From: Brachynemurus nebulosus
Taxonomy: Eukaryota > Arthropoda > Insecta > Neuroptera > Myrmeleontidae
Length of the DNA stretch: 64,000 nucleotides
Direction: 5' to 3'
NCBI GenBank assembly: GCA_035578155.1
Contig: JAPWDM010000048.1
Span: forward strand, 1,398,501-1,462,500
Part shown: piece by piece, positions 24,130-35,154 of the stretch
How the letters are laid out: every line of letters begins with the position of its first letter
Numbering within the stretch: the first letter of the stretch is position 1
Notes under the pieces: generated by a model
What the model saw: only the letters and a program-made list of their open reading frames with translations
What the model was told of the DNA's origin: nothing
The model's database searches: none
Program-made: the position numbers and the translations under genes

Positions 24130-26525
24130 CCAGCTGATCGCGGCTTTAGAAAAAGGTTTTAAGTTTTTAAGGGCTGAATCTCAGTAAGTTTCAATTCGGT
24201 GCCGATAGCAGTTAGCAGGAAAAAAGCCAACAAAATTCGTACGAGGGTATTCTTACCCATGCATATCCGTCAATTGCCTTTCTGTTTTATTTTTAAATAT
24301 TAAAAAAGAACCTTAAATAGTAAATTGGAAGGCCTTTATGAAGATATTTTTTCTTTCCAAAAAAATCCAAAATTTCTATTTTATAAATAAGAATCCAAAA
24401 TTCCTACCTTATAAATAAACATTAACTTTAATAACATTTTTAGATTACCGTAAATGGGGATTACTTGAACCCAGATTTGCTAATCATCTGATAATTCCAA
24501 AAATTGAGCGTAACTGTTATATTTATTTGGGATAGGAAATTCAGTATATTAATCTGTATATGACTACGGTTAGTTTTTATGTATTATGGATCTTATTCTG
24601 ATGGCTCATAAATTTTATAGCTTAGTAGATTTTGGGCTCAAGTTAACCTCAAGATCGGGTTACTTGAACTTAAACCCAAATTTCGAGGTGATTTTCATTT
24701 GAAAACAGTTTGAGACCATGTAGGATGTTGGTTACTAATTAAAACATTGTACAAACATATAAGGCACTTTATTTATTCAATACGCCTATCGTAGCATCCT
24801 GCATAACATAGCGAATTTCCGTTTACAAAAATTAGTTTTTCTCGGAAAAGTTGACATAGAATAATAGTTTAAAGACATTTTTTGTGTGATTTTTTTCTCC
24901 TCGTCCCAATAGTGTGAAAATTTTTTAATTAGGAGAAATTTTGGAAAAAAGTTAATTTTTTTCACGAAAATTTCCAAAAATAACATGTTTTGTGCATCAG
25001 ACGTGCCTGGTTAATGAACTTGTTCAACGGTTTGGGACTTTTGGGAATTCCTGCTATAGTTTTGCACCATTTGATACCAAAGTTATAATGGGCTCAAGTT
25101 ACCCTAATTTTAAATTTATTTTACTGATTTATCAAAACCTTAATTTAAAAAATTAACGAAATAGTTGGCATATGAACATATCTGAATTTAGTTTAGTAAT
25201 GAAAAAAATATTAAAATTATACACTTACTTCCTTTGTAGGCTATCACAATTATTTTTACAATCAAAAGTTAGCAACGTAACAAAACATCAATTTCAAACA
25301 GAGAGTAAACAACACTTGCCTCAACTCTAGTGTAAATTTTCAGAACTACCTAAACTTAAACACCGTGAACATACTTCTGTTACCTATTAGCTAAACATCT
25401 AACTTACTTTTACTATTGAATAATACATATAAGCACAAAACAAAAAATAATACTTTTTCCGTTTTGGGCTCAAGTTACACCCTAGGACTCAAGTAACCCG
25501 CCTCTACGGTACTTAATATGAGTATGTATTGCATTTGTTATAAAAGTAAGTTCATCTTTTTTAAATTTTTAAATTTACTATTCGCCTACTTGTCTTATAG
25601 TATAAATATAAAACATTTTAAACAAACTTAACAATACCATTTAATTCCGACGTAAAAATGGGAGAAATGGGGTGAAAAGTAATGTGGCATCCCTTACTCA
25701 ATACCTATACAAAATTTCAGCCCTCTACGTTTACTCAGAGAGTCTCTAGGTGTGTTAGAAAAAAGGCAAAAAAATCAAGGAAATATTGTCTTAAAAATCG
25801 TGGAGATAAGGGTTAAAAGTTTAAACCTCCAAAAAGCAGTGGCTAGTTATTAACTTAATCTGTACACAAAATTTCAGCCCTCTAGGTTTATTTGGGGAGA
25901 TTTTAACCCGAACGAAACTATTAAAAAACAAGAAAAATCATCTTATTTTTGGTATAAAAATCGTGGGGGTAAGGGTTAAAAGTTGAGACCCCAAAAGACA
26001 CCCCCTTGATACTAACTAAATCTGAATACAAAATTTCAGCCCTCTAGGTTTATTTGGGTGACCTGGGCGAGTAGTACAAACTTCGAAAACGTCGAAAAAG
26101 CATGAAATTGTAGCTGAAAAATGATAGGGGTGGAAGTAAGATATTAAAACCTCCAAAAGGCACAACCTAGGTACGAACTTTATCAACACACCAAATTTCA
26201 ACCCTCTACGTTAATTCTGGGGGGCTGTGGGCGTATTAGATCTAGCCAAAATTCTTTTTCCCCTCAAATTCCTCCAAATCATCCTAGGAAGCTGAATTTT
26301 GGATATGTTGTAGATAATTGACCGAAACATTATTTTCAACCCCCATTTTGTTTGGAAAAGTTTGAAAAATTTCTACTGTTTTGTTGCCTCCACCACCCCC
26401 TTAAAATTTTGGTCGGATCCAAAATTTGTCCAAAATTTGACCCCACTTTGATTGTATTTTTGTGCATCGGAATGAGCCCCAGTTACCAAATTTCAGCTCT
26501 TAACTTCCACAGGGGGGCCCTACCT
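24130..26525 (-). mobile_element. HINE-like family H copy, interrupted by a TA-flanked element
   Basis: A minus-strand copy lacks its 3' hairpin and the 5' end with the (TA)n tract. It runs from the GATCGCGGCTTTAG region to GGGGGGCCCTACCTTTTCA. The element at 24448-25509 lies inside its AT-rich middle. At about 26526 it meets a plus-strand copy head to head. Confidence 0.85.
24448..25509. mobile_element. TA-flanked element with recurring TTACTTGA motifs
   Basis: TA flanks both ends (24446-24447 and 25510-25511), and the empty site is visible in other family H copies (AAATTACTTAATATG). The ends are CCGTAAATGGGGATTACTTG and, inverted, CCGTAGAGGCGGGTTACTTG, a Tc1/mariner-type arrangement. The phrase GG(G)TTACTTGA, or its complement TCAAGTTACCC, recurs at about 24459, 24639, 24656, 25085, 25470 and 25489. 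The part at about 24793-24985 resembles one arm of the foldback at 53516-53968, so another element is nested or shared. No transposase is encoded. Confidence 0.85.
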
Positions 26526-26526
26526 T

Positions 26527-28169
26527 TTCACATGTGTAGGGCGCCCCTATGGAAGTTAAGAGTTGAAATTTGGTAACTGGGGCTCATTCTGATACACAAA
26601 AATACAATCAAAGTGGGCTAAAATTTTGGACAAATTTTGGATCCGATCCAAATTTTAAGGGGGTGGTAGAGGCAACAAAACAGTAGAAATTTTTCAAACT
26701 TGGTTGATTTTCAAACTTTTTGAAATATGGTAAGTGACTCATTGCGATGCACGACAATACTATCAAAGTGGGGTCAAATTTTGGTCAAATCTTGGATGCG
26801 ACCCAACTTTTAAGGGAGTGGTGGGGGGAAATTAAAAAAAAAAAACTTTACCAAACTGGTTGGAAAAAATGTTTCGGTCAATTACCTACAACATATCCAA
26901 AACTCAGCTTTCTAGGATGGTTAGGAGGGAGTAGAGGGGGAAAAAAGAATTTTGGCTGGATATAACGCGCCCACAGTCCCCCAGAAATAGCTTAGAGGAT
27001 TGAAATTTGGTATGCTGATAGAGTTCGTACCTAGGGTCTGTTTTTTGGAGGTTTTAATATTTTACCCTCACCCCCACTATTTTTAAGCTACAACTTCATG
27101 CTTTTTTGATGTTTCCGAAGTCTGTACCACTCGCACAGGTCACCCAAATAAACCTAGAGGGCCGAAATTTTGTATTCGGATTTAGTTAGTATCAAGGGGG
27201 TGCCTTTTGGGGTCTCAATTTTTAACACTTACCCCCACTATTTTTATACCAAAAAGAACATGATTTTTCTTGTTTTTTAACAGTTTCTTTCGGGTCAAAA
27301 TCTCTCCAAATAAGACAAAACAGAGGGCTGAAAATTCGATTTTAGGTTAAGTTAATAGCTAGCCACTGCTTTTTGGAGGTTTCAACTTTTAACGCTTACC
27401 ACCACGATTTTTACGTCAATATTTCCTTGATTTTTTTGCTTTTTTTTCTAACGCGTCTAGAGACTATCTAAGGAAAAAAAGGGGGCTGAAATTTTGTACG
27501 TATATTGAGATAGTATCCAGCTAATTCCTTTTAGAGATTCCAGATTTTTTTACCCCCCAGTTCTCCTATTTTTACATCCGAAATCAATGGTTTTGTTAAA
27601 TGTGTTTTAAATGCTTTATTTTTATTCTAAATACAAGTAGGCGTATAGTAATTTTAAAAATTTAAAAAAAAAATGAACTTACTTTTATAGCAAATGCAAT
27701 ACATAAATATTAATTAATTTAAAAATGTTATTAAAGTTACTATTTATTTATAAAGTAAGAATTTTGGATTTTTATTTATAAAATAGAAATTTTGGATTTT
27801 TTTGGAAAGAAAAAATATCTTCACAAAGGCCTTCCAGTTTACTATTTAAGGTGCTTTTTTAATATTTAAAAATAAAACACGAAGGCAATTGGCGGACAAG
27901 CATGGGTAGGAATGCCCTTGTACGAATTGTGATTGCTTTTTTCCTGTTAATTGCTATCGGCACAAAATTGAAATTTACTGAGTTTCAGCCCTTAAAAACT
28001 TAAAACCCTTTTTTAAAGCCCCGATCAACCGGACACTCATCATCAGTTTTGAAACCGTCAAAATGACAAAGGGCTTGTAGACTTTCAATCACATTTCGCT
28101 TTAGACATTCAGTACCGAAAATGAAGGGAAAAATTCGATTTCTGTGATGCGGCTCCGCTGCTCACGGCG
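26527..28169 (+). mobile_element. HINE-like family H copy, head-to-head with previous
   Basis: The copy starts at GTGTAGGGCGCCCCTATGGA, lacks the 5' end and (TA)n tract, and ends with the 3' hairpin GGCTCCGCTGCTCACGGCG. A partial duplication of the segment before the modules is seen: TCAAAGTGGG...CCAACTTTTAAGGG occurs twice (about 26610-26660 and 26760-26820). With 24130-26525 it forms a large inverted repeat. Confidence 0.85.
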
Positions 28170-28817
28170 TTGTTTTGTATAAATCGAAGAGATTCAGTAT
28201 TAATTTTTGATGTGGGATAGTTTTTTTGTGTGTATGCACATTGCACAGTATACACGTACATATTTGAAGTACATAAGTAGAATGTTACATAAGAATATAT
28301 ATTAAGAATAGGTAATGAACCTTTAATTTTGATTAGAAAAGCACGAAAAATTAGAATATTTTCTGTTTTAATCTTACGTAACTTAAATCTAGTGTCCTCT
28401 AAATAATTTTTTTAGCAATAGCGTAAAAATAATTCGATTTCAATTTTTAAATTAATTAAAATTTTTTACCAGTCAGGCATTTACGTTTTTGTGACTGCAT
28501 TGCATCATGATATTTCAGGTAGCCACCGCTATGTAGGCATCAAGTATATTAAAAATGAATGCATAAACAAAATACAAATAAACAACAAAACAAAATGTTA
28601 ATCACATAGTGTCAGATGCAGATTAATATTATTTTACTATTGTAAGCTCCAATATCAAAGGTATTGAAATATTTGATTGTTTCATAGCCCAAGAGCCCAA
28701 CAAATTTTTCATATATGACTGCGTAGATAGACTAAATTAATTAAAAGGATTATGACGTAATCAAACAAATGCAAGAAATGGAGCAAAATTAGATGAACCT
28801 AGCTTTTTATCCTTTTA
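28170..28817. other. AT-rich spacer, nothing recognised
   Basis: No supported feature. Confidence 0.5.
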
Positions 28818-28939
28818 GTGAATTTCCATTCTGAAAATTCAGCTATTACAGCAGCTCTCGTGGTAAGACCTAAGTCCGGGACTATGGTCGAAATTTATTT
28901 TGGAGCCTCCAGAACCCGAAAATCTACTTCACTAAAATG

Positions 28940-29038
<99 letters not shown>

Positions 29039-29250
29039 TTATGTGTGTACGCGATAACTTTCGAACGAAATGTTTAATGCTTATGAAATTTGATATGCGA
29101 GCTGGAATCCGGATTCGCTCGGCCAAGTTCGTTAGCCAGACACGTCGGATGCCCAAAAGTTGGTTTGTTGGCCATTTTTCGCCATTTTTAGTAGTTTCCT
29201 GCAAAATTTGGACAGAAGTCAAAAATTTTTTATTTTTTTTTACACCATCG
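28818..29250 (+). mobile_element. Repeat family B, copy 1, with (TA)n core
   Basis: It starts GAATTTCCATTCTGAAAATT + CAGCTATTACAGC, reaches CACTAAAATGTAT, passes through (TA)n at about 28944-29026, then GCGATAACTTTCGAACGAAA and AGCCAGACACGTCGGATGCC. The same order of blocks is found at 43842 and 49661. No protein is encoded. Confidence 0.8.
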
Positions 29251-29544
29251 AAAATAGCGTAAAAAATTGCATAACACAAGTTTTTAAAACATTGTTCTAA
29301 GTGAACTAGCTGTTCTAAGTGAACTAGTTATTCAATATGTGTGTATGTATTATAATAAAAATAGCTCTGTCTCATCTTTTTAAATTAAAATTTGCCAGAT
29401 TTTTTAAGAGTAGGTACGTTATGGAAAGGAAATTTTTGTATGATGTGCTCGTATAGAGAGAAAATATAATTTATATACGAGTATATTTGCATACCTAGAA
29501 AAAAATCGAAAACTATAGTTATATAATGTAATAATATATCGTTA
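29251..29544. other. AT-rich spacer
   Basis: It includes a small direct repeat, TTCTAAGTGAACTAG (about 29296 and 29314). Nothing else is recognised. Confidence 0.5.
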
Positions 29545-29755
29545 AATGGACATATGCCACACTGTATGAAATCCGTTAGGGTCGTGAGGACCCAAAAGCG
29601 GCAAAAATCAACAATTCAAAGGATTTTGAAAATTTTTTTCACTGTTAGAAAGCTAAACTATTTTAAATGGGTACAGGTCTTGGATGAGATCCGCCAGTGC
29701 CCAATATTTGGAAATTCGCTATGTTATGCAGATGCTGCATAAGGGGCTTTCCATG
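29545..29755 (+). mobile_element. Family C 3' fragment with one 118-bp unit
   Basis: It carries one degenerate minisatellite unit (GTGAGGACCCAAAAGCGGCA ... TTTTTCACTGTTAGAAAGC) and the family end GCTATGTTATGCAGATGCTG, closely matching 12.95-13.14 kb. Confidence 0.8.
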
Positions 29756-30592
29756 TTTCGATAGTCTATTACTTTAAAAAAAAATAACATACTAAAATTT
29801 CAAGTGCATATCTCAAATAGTTTTTGAGTTACAGCCATCTGAAGAGTGGATTCTGATTTTCATTGTTAACTTTGAGGTATTGAGAAATGTATGAAAGTTG
29901 ATAGTTCGTTACAAGGGACCAAACTAGAATGTCTATCAAACTGTTCCACTAGTCGCCAGTGGGTGACATAAAATCTCCCTACTATGTTGTGTAGGTACAT
30001 ACTGTTTGCAATTGTGTTGGTTTGGTGTTTGCTTCTGTGTGCGTATTCACACACACTACTACAAAACACCTATTATGGGACAGACCAACCTGTCCAATTT
30101 AAGTAACAATGTCTAACAATATATTACAATGCATTGTGCGTTCGGTGACTGACACCGACTGACTACATCCCTTAAGCTGTGACTGACCAACAAATGACAC
30201 CAAGCTACACTTTTTTGATTTTAGTTGGCTTATAGTGTTCTATGGTTCGTAAGTTTCTGGGCGTGGCTGCCAATCACTTGTTGTGGAGCAGCTAGACCCT
30301 GGACCATTCAAACGAGTCATTTAGTTTTACTATTACCATTATAGTGAGTATATCGTAAATAATTTTAGTAAAAATTCTCAGTGATTCAAACTAAAAGGTA
30401 AAGTAAAGAAAAATTACATTATTCAAATTTGCTACAGTTATAACTCCAAGACAAACCATCCGATCGATTTGATTTTTATTGCAGCTTCTTTTATATATAC
30501 TTATATTTCTTCGTGCCATGAACCTTCAGTTTTCCGAAAAATTATAAATAAAAACTAATACTGAGTAGATAGGCTAGGAGAGAAATGTGCCA
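29756..30592. other. Degenerate non-coding DNA, weak match to family F interior
   Basis: TTGAGGTATTGAGAAATGTA (29870), GGCGTGGCTGCCAATCACTT and TTGTGGAGCAGCTAGACCCT (30258-30302) have inverted counterparts at 62714-62812. ATAGTGAGTATATCG (about 30341) recurs near 60893. It is therefore probably an old fragment of family F, the element at 60147-63235. No gene is supported. Confidence 0.45.
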
Positions 30593-30661
30593 CAGTAGAA
30601 CCCCAATTATCCGGACTACTTTTTGACGGTGTTTAGAATCGTGTGACTTGGGGTCCTACTG
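30593..30661. mobile_element. Tiny pogo/Tigger-like MITE
   Basis: The ends CAGTAGAACCCCAATTATCC and, inverted, CAGTAGGACCCCAAGTCACA enclose only 69 bp. CAGTAGAACCCC with TTATCCGG is characteristic of pogo-group MITE ends. TA follows the right end; the left flank is CA, so the TA duplication is imperfect. Confidence 0.6.
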
Positions 30662-30663
30662 TA

Positions 30664-31095
30664 CATAGTATTAGGGCCCACCAGAGTCCTACTGTCAGGG
30701 GGTTAAATCTGGGAGGTACCTGGCTTGCCTGGGTGCCGAAAAGCTGACCGTATTGCTCTTATCGGTACCACGGGGGCCGAGATGCCCAGCGGCCCTTGTG
30801 CTCGCCTCGGTCATTGAGGTTTGGTTTCGTGGTGGCGGTGGTTAATAGCCCAAGTTCGCGGGCGAGAGGTTCATGATTGTGAGCCTCGACGGGTGAGCTG
30901 CGTTCAGCTCTGGTGCTAACCTGCTCAGTTAGAAGTGTGTTAGATAGCACGCGGCCTAGTCAGTGGTGCGGAGGGGCCCAAACCCCCAAAGTAAACTGGG
31001 AGCATGGGACTAGTTTTCTAGACCTTTGCGCGCTGACTGGGCGTATCCCGGTCCCCACCTAATGGTGGCCATGGTATTATGCCCCCAGGGGCATT
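30664..31095. other. GC-rich island of unknown origin
   Basis: About 430 bp are strikingly richer in G+C than everything around, with many CpG and runs such as CACGGGGGCCGAGATGCCCA and CCCCCAGGGGCATTAG. Reading frames are short and without domains. It may be the 5' leader of a non-LTR retrotransposon or a structured RNA-derived repeat; I cannot assign it. It lies about 500 bp outside the pX end of the Polinton remnant. Confidence 0.5.
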
Positions 31096-31194
31096 AGATT
31101 GAATACAGAATCTAATTATAAAATAATTTTGTAAATATTCCAAAAAATTTGCTTAATCAACAGAAACTATTATATGTATATCATTTTAATACTG

Positions 31195-31234
<40 letters not shown>

Positions 31235-31602
31235 TAGAGTATAATAGTATACAAGTTATGTATTTATTAACATTTTAAACAGAATAAAATTTCAAAGTTT
31301 TAGTTTTAAATTACTCTAATTTAAACACGTTGTTTAATATAAAAATTATAACGGCTTATTGAGTTGCTAAATTTTTATAGATTAGTGTCTATATTAGAAA
31401 ATTCACATGAAAAACCAAATTTCTATACACTTACTAGAAGATTTTGAACATAAATCTACTTTATTATTAATACACATATATAATATCACATATATAACGG
31501 GTGTATAATTAATATTTTTAATAAATATTTTAGTATACAGGGTGTATTATTGAATATGCTTCAATTAGAATGGTAAATATCATTAGAATTTTTTCAAAAC
31601 TT
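31096..31602. other. AT-rich flank with (TA)n
   Basis: A short (TA)n tract lies at about 31198-31226. The terminal inverted repeat expected outside a complete Polinton was not found here. Confidence 0.5.
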
Positions 31603-32263
31603 TTACAGGTTAACGAAAGAAACTTCTTGCTGTAAAAAATAGGGAAATTTTGGGGAAACAATTAAATAAGCATTAGCATCATTAATAGCTTTCGCAATTC
31701 CTGATGCACCACCCGCTAGCACACCGGCTGCCGAAAGTGCCGCAAAAATTGGTAAAAGTCCCCCCGTTTTAGGTATTAGAATAATACGTGGTGTTTTAAT
31801 TTTTTTACCCCTAGCTGCAACTTTGCCCGCTTTAAGAGCAACCTTTACAGCATTATTAATTGGTTCACGTTTTAACTTTTTAACAGTACTACGTACACTT
31901 CTTCGCACTTGACCGAGTGTAGCCTTTTTTTTCACACCCATACCAAGTTTTACTTTCGCTTTCATTGCGTTTATTACTGCCCACGCAGAAGCTTTTTCAC
32001 CAAATTTTGCGTCTGAAGATTAACTCCGCCTTATGTCGATCAGAGAGATTTTTACTTTGCGAGTAAGCGATATCGTGTGCCTTACGAGCTTTGTCTAATT
32101 TATTGATTCCCGGATCACCTCTTGCTAATCTTTCTTGTAATTTTGTACTCGGTCCACAATACTGATAGCCGGGTATGTGAAGTTCGAACGGTAATTTGTT
32201 AATTAATGAATTAACAAGTCCGCGACCACTTCGCTGTTGTTGTTGCCGGTTGTGACGTAACAT
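31603..32263 (-). pseudogene. PLA2-like / pX-like minor capsid protein gene, frameshifted
   Basis: Two adjacent minus-strand frames (32263-31997, then 31965-31603) look like one gene. The first has a parvovirus-type phospholipase A2-like segment: YCGP near residue 36, RLARGDPGIN, then KAHDIAY, the His-Asp catalytic-type pair. The second starts MKAKVKLGMG, is Lys/Arg-rich, and carries IPKTGGLLPIFAALSAAGVL with a Gly/Ala-rich segment ending GIAKAIND, resembling adenovirus pX-like core/minor capsid peptides of Polintons. In-frame sequence upstream of the second ATG (GEKASAWAVINA) joins it to the first, so a small deletion and frameshift near 32010 broke the gene. The C-terminus after GIAKAINDAN does not look like the family. 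A TATA box lies 40 bp upstream. Confidence 0.82.
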
Positions 32264-32267
32264 TAAA

Positions 32268-32303
32268 ACTGAATGCTAATAATATTTGATTCGAGCTCTT
32301 TAT
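32268..32303 (-). promoter_or_regulatory. TATA box and initiator for the PLA2/pX gene
   Basis: On the minus strand TATAAAG (32303-32297) is followed about 31 bp later by a TTCAGTT initiator-like site (about 32274-32268), just before the ATG at 32263. The spacing is that of a classical RNA polymerase II core promoter. Confidence 0.55.
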
Positions 32304-32615
32304 AGATTCACGAAAAATTGAAAAGAATCAATTTTATGAACAGCTAATTTACAATTCTGATCACTTTCAATCAAATAAATCCTCTTTTCACAACAATTAG
32401 AAATTATAATACATAGATGCATAATATCATCCTTTTCAATATGATAAAAACTATTGACAACAATGGTTCATCAGAATCGTTAAACCATTTAATTTCATTG
32501 TTGCCGATGACTTGTGGGTCACTGCAACAATTAAATTCATTGTTGACGAGTATACATTCAAGACCTAAGGTGCGTCAATCCACGCTGTAGTGACTCATGA
32601 TGACTACTGCGCGTA
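32304..32615. promoter_or_regulatory. Divergent intergenic region with CAACAATG repeats
   Basis: This region separates the minus- and plus-strand Polinton promoters. Between about 32455 and 32560 it holds alternating CAACAATG and CATTGTTG blocks (GACAACAATGG, TTTCATTGTTGCC, TGCAACAATTAA, TTCATTGTTGACG). These form small inverted repeats that could be shared control sites. That role is inference. Confidence 0.4.
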
Positions 32616-32656
32616 AGTATATAAGGGGGTGGGTGTTTATATAATCAATCAGTAGC
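32616..32656 (+). promoter_or_regulatory. TATA box and initiator for the packaging ATPase gene
   Basis: GTATATAAGGGGGTGG has its TATA box at 32618-32624. TCAGTA follows at 32649-32654, about 31 bp downstream, and the ATG is at 32664. Together with the mirror-image promoter on the other strand this is good evidence for a compact divergent promoter pair. Confidence 0.6.
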
Positions 32657-32663
32657 GTTAAAA

Positions 32664-33348
32664 ATGCGTTTCATAAAACAAGATGTTGAACTACCAATCA
32701 AAAATATGGATTTTGTATCAACCACATTAGCTGGAAAAAAGCATGCCCCTTTATTATCGGATAGTATAAGATGTATAATCTCTTGTCCTTCAGGGTGTGG
32801 CAAGACTAGCATTTTATTAAATTTTTTAGAACATCCGAATGGATTAAGTTTTGAAAATGTTTATCTCTATTCAAAATCACTCTGCCAACCAAAGTATGAG
32901 TATCTGAAACGCGTTCTCAAACCAATAAGGGGTTTAGGATATTTTACTTTTTCTAATAATGATGATATTGTAGCGCCAGAAGATGTAAAAAATAATTCAT
33001 TTTTATATTTTAAGATGTTGTAACGGATAAACAAAATAATATTTGAGCATATTTCAGTATGGGACGTCATAAAGATGTTTCAGTCTTGTATCTTTATCAG
33101 ACATACAGTTTCATACCAAAACAATTACTAATGCTAATTTAATAGTTTTATTTAAACAAGATTTAACTAATATCAAACATGTTTTCCAAGAACATGTAGA
33201 TAGTGACATGTCATTCGATCAGTTCAAAGAAATTTCCAATAAATGTTGGCGTAAAAAGTTCAATTTTTTATTTATAGATAAAGACAGTGAGTTGAATAGC
33301 GGAAGGTGTCGTAAAAATTTCAATATCTTTATTCAAATTAAAAACTGA
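32664..33348 (+). pseudogene. FtsK/A32-type genome-packaging ATPase, broken
   Basis: The first frame (32664-33023) has the Walker A motif CPSGCGKTSILLNFL near residue 43, in the position usual for Polinton packaging ATPases, which pump DNA into capsids. A frameshift near 33014, where the Walker B segment should follow, ends that frame. The next frame shows DVVTDKQNN, an in-frame TGA, then YFSMGRHKDVSVLYLYQTYS, which fits the family. A further shift near 33120 leads to a third frame with NANLIVLFKQD, SFDQFKEIS and FLFIDKDSE, ending at the TGA at 33346. Two frameshifts and one nonsense codon make it inactive. The start follows a clear TATA/initiator promoter. Confidence 0.85.
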
Positions 33349-33389
33349 TTTTTAAAAATCAATAACCTATAAATTATTTCTATGTAAAA

Positions 33390-33609
33390 TACCATTGTGT
33401 GTGCGGTCGAACCGAAATAATGTGCGGTCGAACCGAAATAGTATGCGGTCGAACCGAAATAGTGTGCGGTCGAACCGAAATAGTGTGCGGTCGAACCGAA
33501 ATTATGTGCGGTCTAACCGAAATAGTGTGCGGTCCAATTGAAATAGTGTGCGGTCGAACCGAAATAGTGTGCGGTCGAACCGAATTAGTGTGCGGTCGAA
33601 CCGAAATCC
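33390..33609 (+). repeat. 21-bp minisatellite, about 10 copies
   Basis: The unit TGTGCGGTCGAACCGAAATA + G repeats about ten times with few substitutions. Because 21 is a multiple of 3, it yields a translated ORF of CGRTEIV repeats, which is not a gene. It lies between the ATPase remnant and the DUF8207 gene, inside the Polinton, so it probably arose in the element. Confidence 0.93.
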
Positions 33610-33714
33610 CTGTTCAGTTCATCAGTTTGGTTTGGAAAAGCTATGAAATGGCTGTGTACATGTTCACATTGCACATTTGCTAGTAAAGTGTAATAGCATA
33701 AGCACGCACACACT

Positions 33715-35154
33715 ATGGATAACGAACGGGAGCTAAAACGAAAAATCATCAGTGCTACAAAATCTATACGCGCCAAATACCGTACGCTGAAAGATAGTCA
33801 GTTTAAATGAGAGAAAAATTTACAAGAATCATTTAAGCCAATAACGGAGCCACTTGAGGAACTAGCTGCTGAAATAAGAAATGAACCAATAAAAAGTTTT
33901 TTGCTTAAAGATGAAAAACCTAAAATTAAAAAAGTACGTCTTTCAACCGATTCTGATGTCGATATAAAGTCACGTTTTCTTAGTAATGATGATGATGATG
34001 CTAAGATATTTCTGTCAACACTTATGGAATAAAGTAGTCAACCTACAATAAGTCAACCTACCGCAACACCTTATATAATGGAACAAAGTAGTCAACTTAC
34101 AGCAAAACCCTATGTTGGTGTACTAGCTGAAAAATATTTTACGTTGGCAACCACACGTAGAACTAAACGAACACTTGATCGCACCTATGGACCGCATATA
34201 GATGAGCGAACAAATAAATGGATGATTGGTAATTGTGAATTGGATATAATTGATGATCATTTTATTATTAACACTTTCAGTCCCACGGCGTCGGCATCCG
34301 AAACCAAACAAAACATCCCCAGACGCCGACCGCGATCAATGATTAATTGATTAGTTGGTTACGCATTATGTGTGCGATGTTTACCATCATTCATCACACG
34401 GATGTGTTCCTACTCACATAATATGTAAATACATACCAACACAAACTACTCTTTTGGTTTCTATGCTTTCTATGTATAAAAAATTTTTAGATAAACAAAA
34501 AATACATAAAAAATATAATTTATGTTTTTAAATAAAATTGATTTGAATGTCAGTGCATATGTAGTATGTACGTATGTTTACAGTTTTACACATACATGTT
34601 GAACTGTGTTGAATCTATTCAGTGTCTGAATTATTTTATGTATTTGTTTTTTTTTCTTTTTTAAATATTGCCGGCTTCCGGGGAAGTTTACTATGAAAGT
34701 GCTCGGGCCTCATAGTGTTAATAACATCGTTTACCCCGGCACTGAAGGTCTCTTTGAGTTAATGTTTAAAAAATATCCAAATCATCATTTATACACAGAG
34801 TCGGATTTAGATACCTATAAGACCATTTTAAAAAGTACTAATGCGCATAAAAGAAGTTATAATATTAATGCACCAGTTAATTCAAATCAAAGTTATAAGT
34901 ATAAAATAATTATAAAAAAACTTTTTCCATCATCACCAAGGTACACGTCAACACCGAAACGACAACCAACCGGTTCCAGTTTAATGCATTATAATGCTAA
35001 TCAAATGATTGATTATCGTTACTGGGATGATATAGGCGAACTTATCGATAGGCTAAGTTTATTGGTTGCATCATAGCTAGCTGGGCATACCAATCATCAA
35101 AATGAAATACAATCCATTTTAGAGGAATTACGTGAGGCTGATGTAATAGAATAA
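33715..35154 (+). pseudogene. DUF8207-type Polinton protein, split by a MITE
   Basis: The frame opens at 33715 with MDNERELKRKIISATKSIRA. It has an in-frame TGA at 33808 and TAA at 34030, then continues through the DRTYGPHIDE and WMIGNCELDIIDDHF segments. At 34271 it is cut by a 446-bp MITE. Beyond it, from about 34722, the family resumes with YPGTEGLFELMFKKYPNHH, NAHKRSYNIN and IDYRYWDDIGELIDRLSLL, followed by an in-frame TAG at 35074 and a last segment with HTNHQNEIQSILEELREAD up to the TAA at 35152. The family is common next to Polinton genes in insects; its function is not known. Three nonsense codons and the insertion show it is dead. Confidence 0.82.
34272..34717. mobile_element. 446-bp TTAA-flanked MITE inside the DUF8207 gene
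   Basis: TTAA lies at both edges (34268-34271 and 34718-34721). The ends are CACTTTCAGTCCC on the left and, inverted, CACTATGAGGCCC on the right, matching at 10 of 13 positions. Removing the insert plus one TTAA keeps the flanking reading frame, which confirms the borders independently. TTAA duplication suggests mobilisation by a piggyBac-type transposase; the ends are not the classical CCCTAGAA. Confidence 0.83.

Noticed and set aside
33390..33609. CRISPR-like array
   Set aside because: The repeats are directly adjacent without unique spacers, and the DNA is eukaryotic.
33399..33683. ORF of CGRTEIV repeats
   Set aside because: It is the direct translation of a 21-bp minisatellite and then runs into unrelated sequence without a domain.
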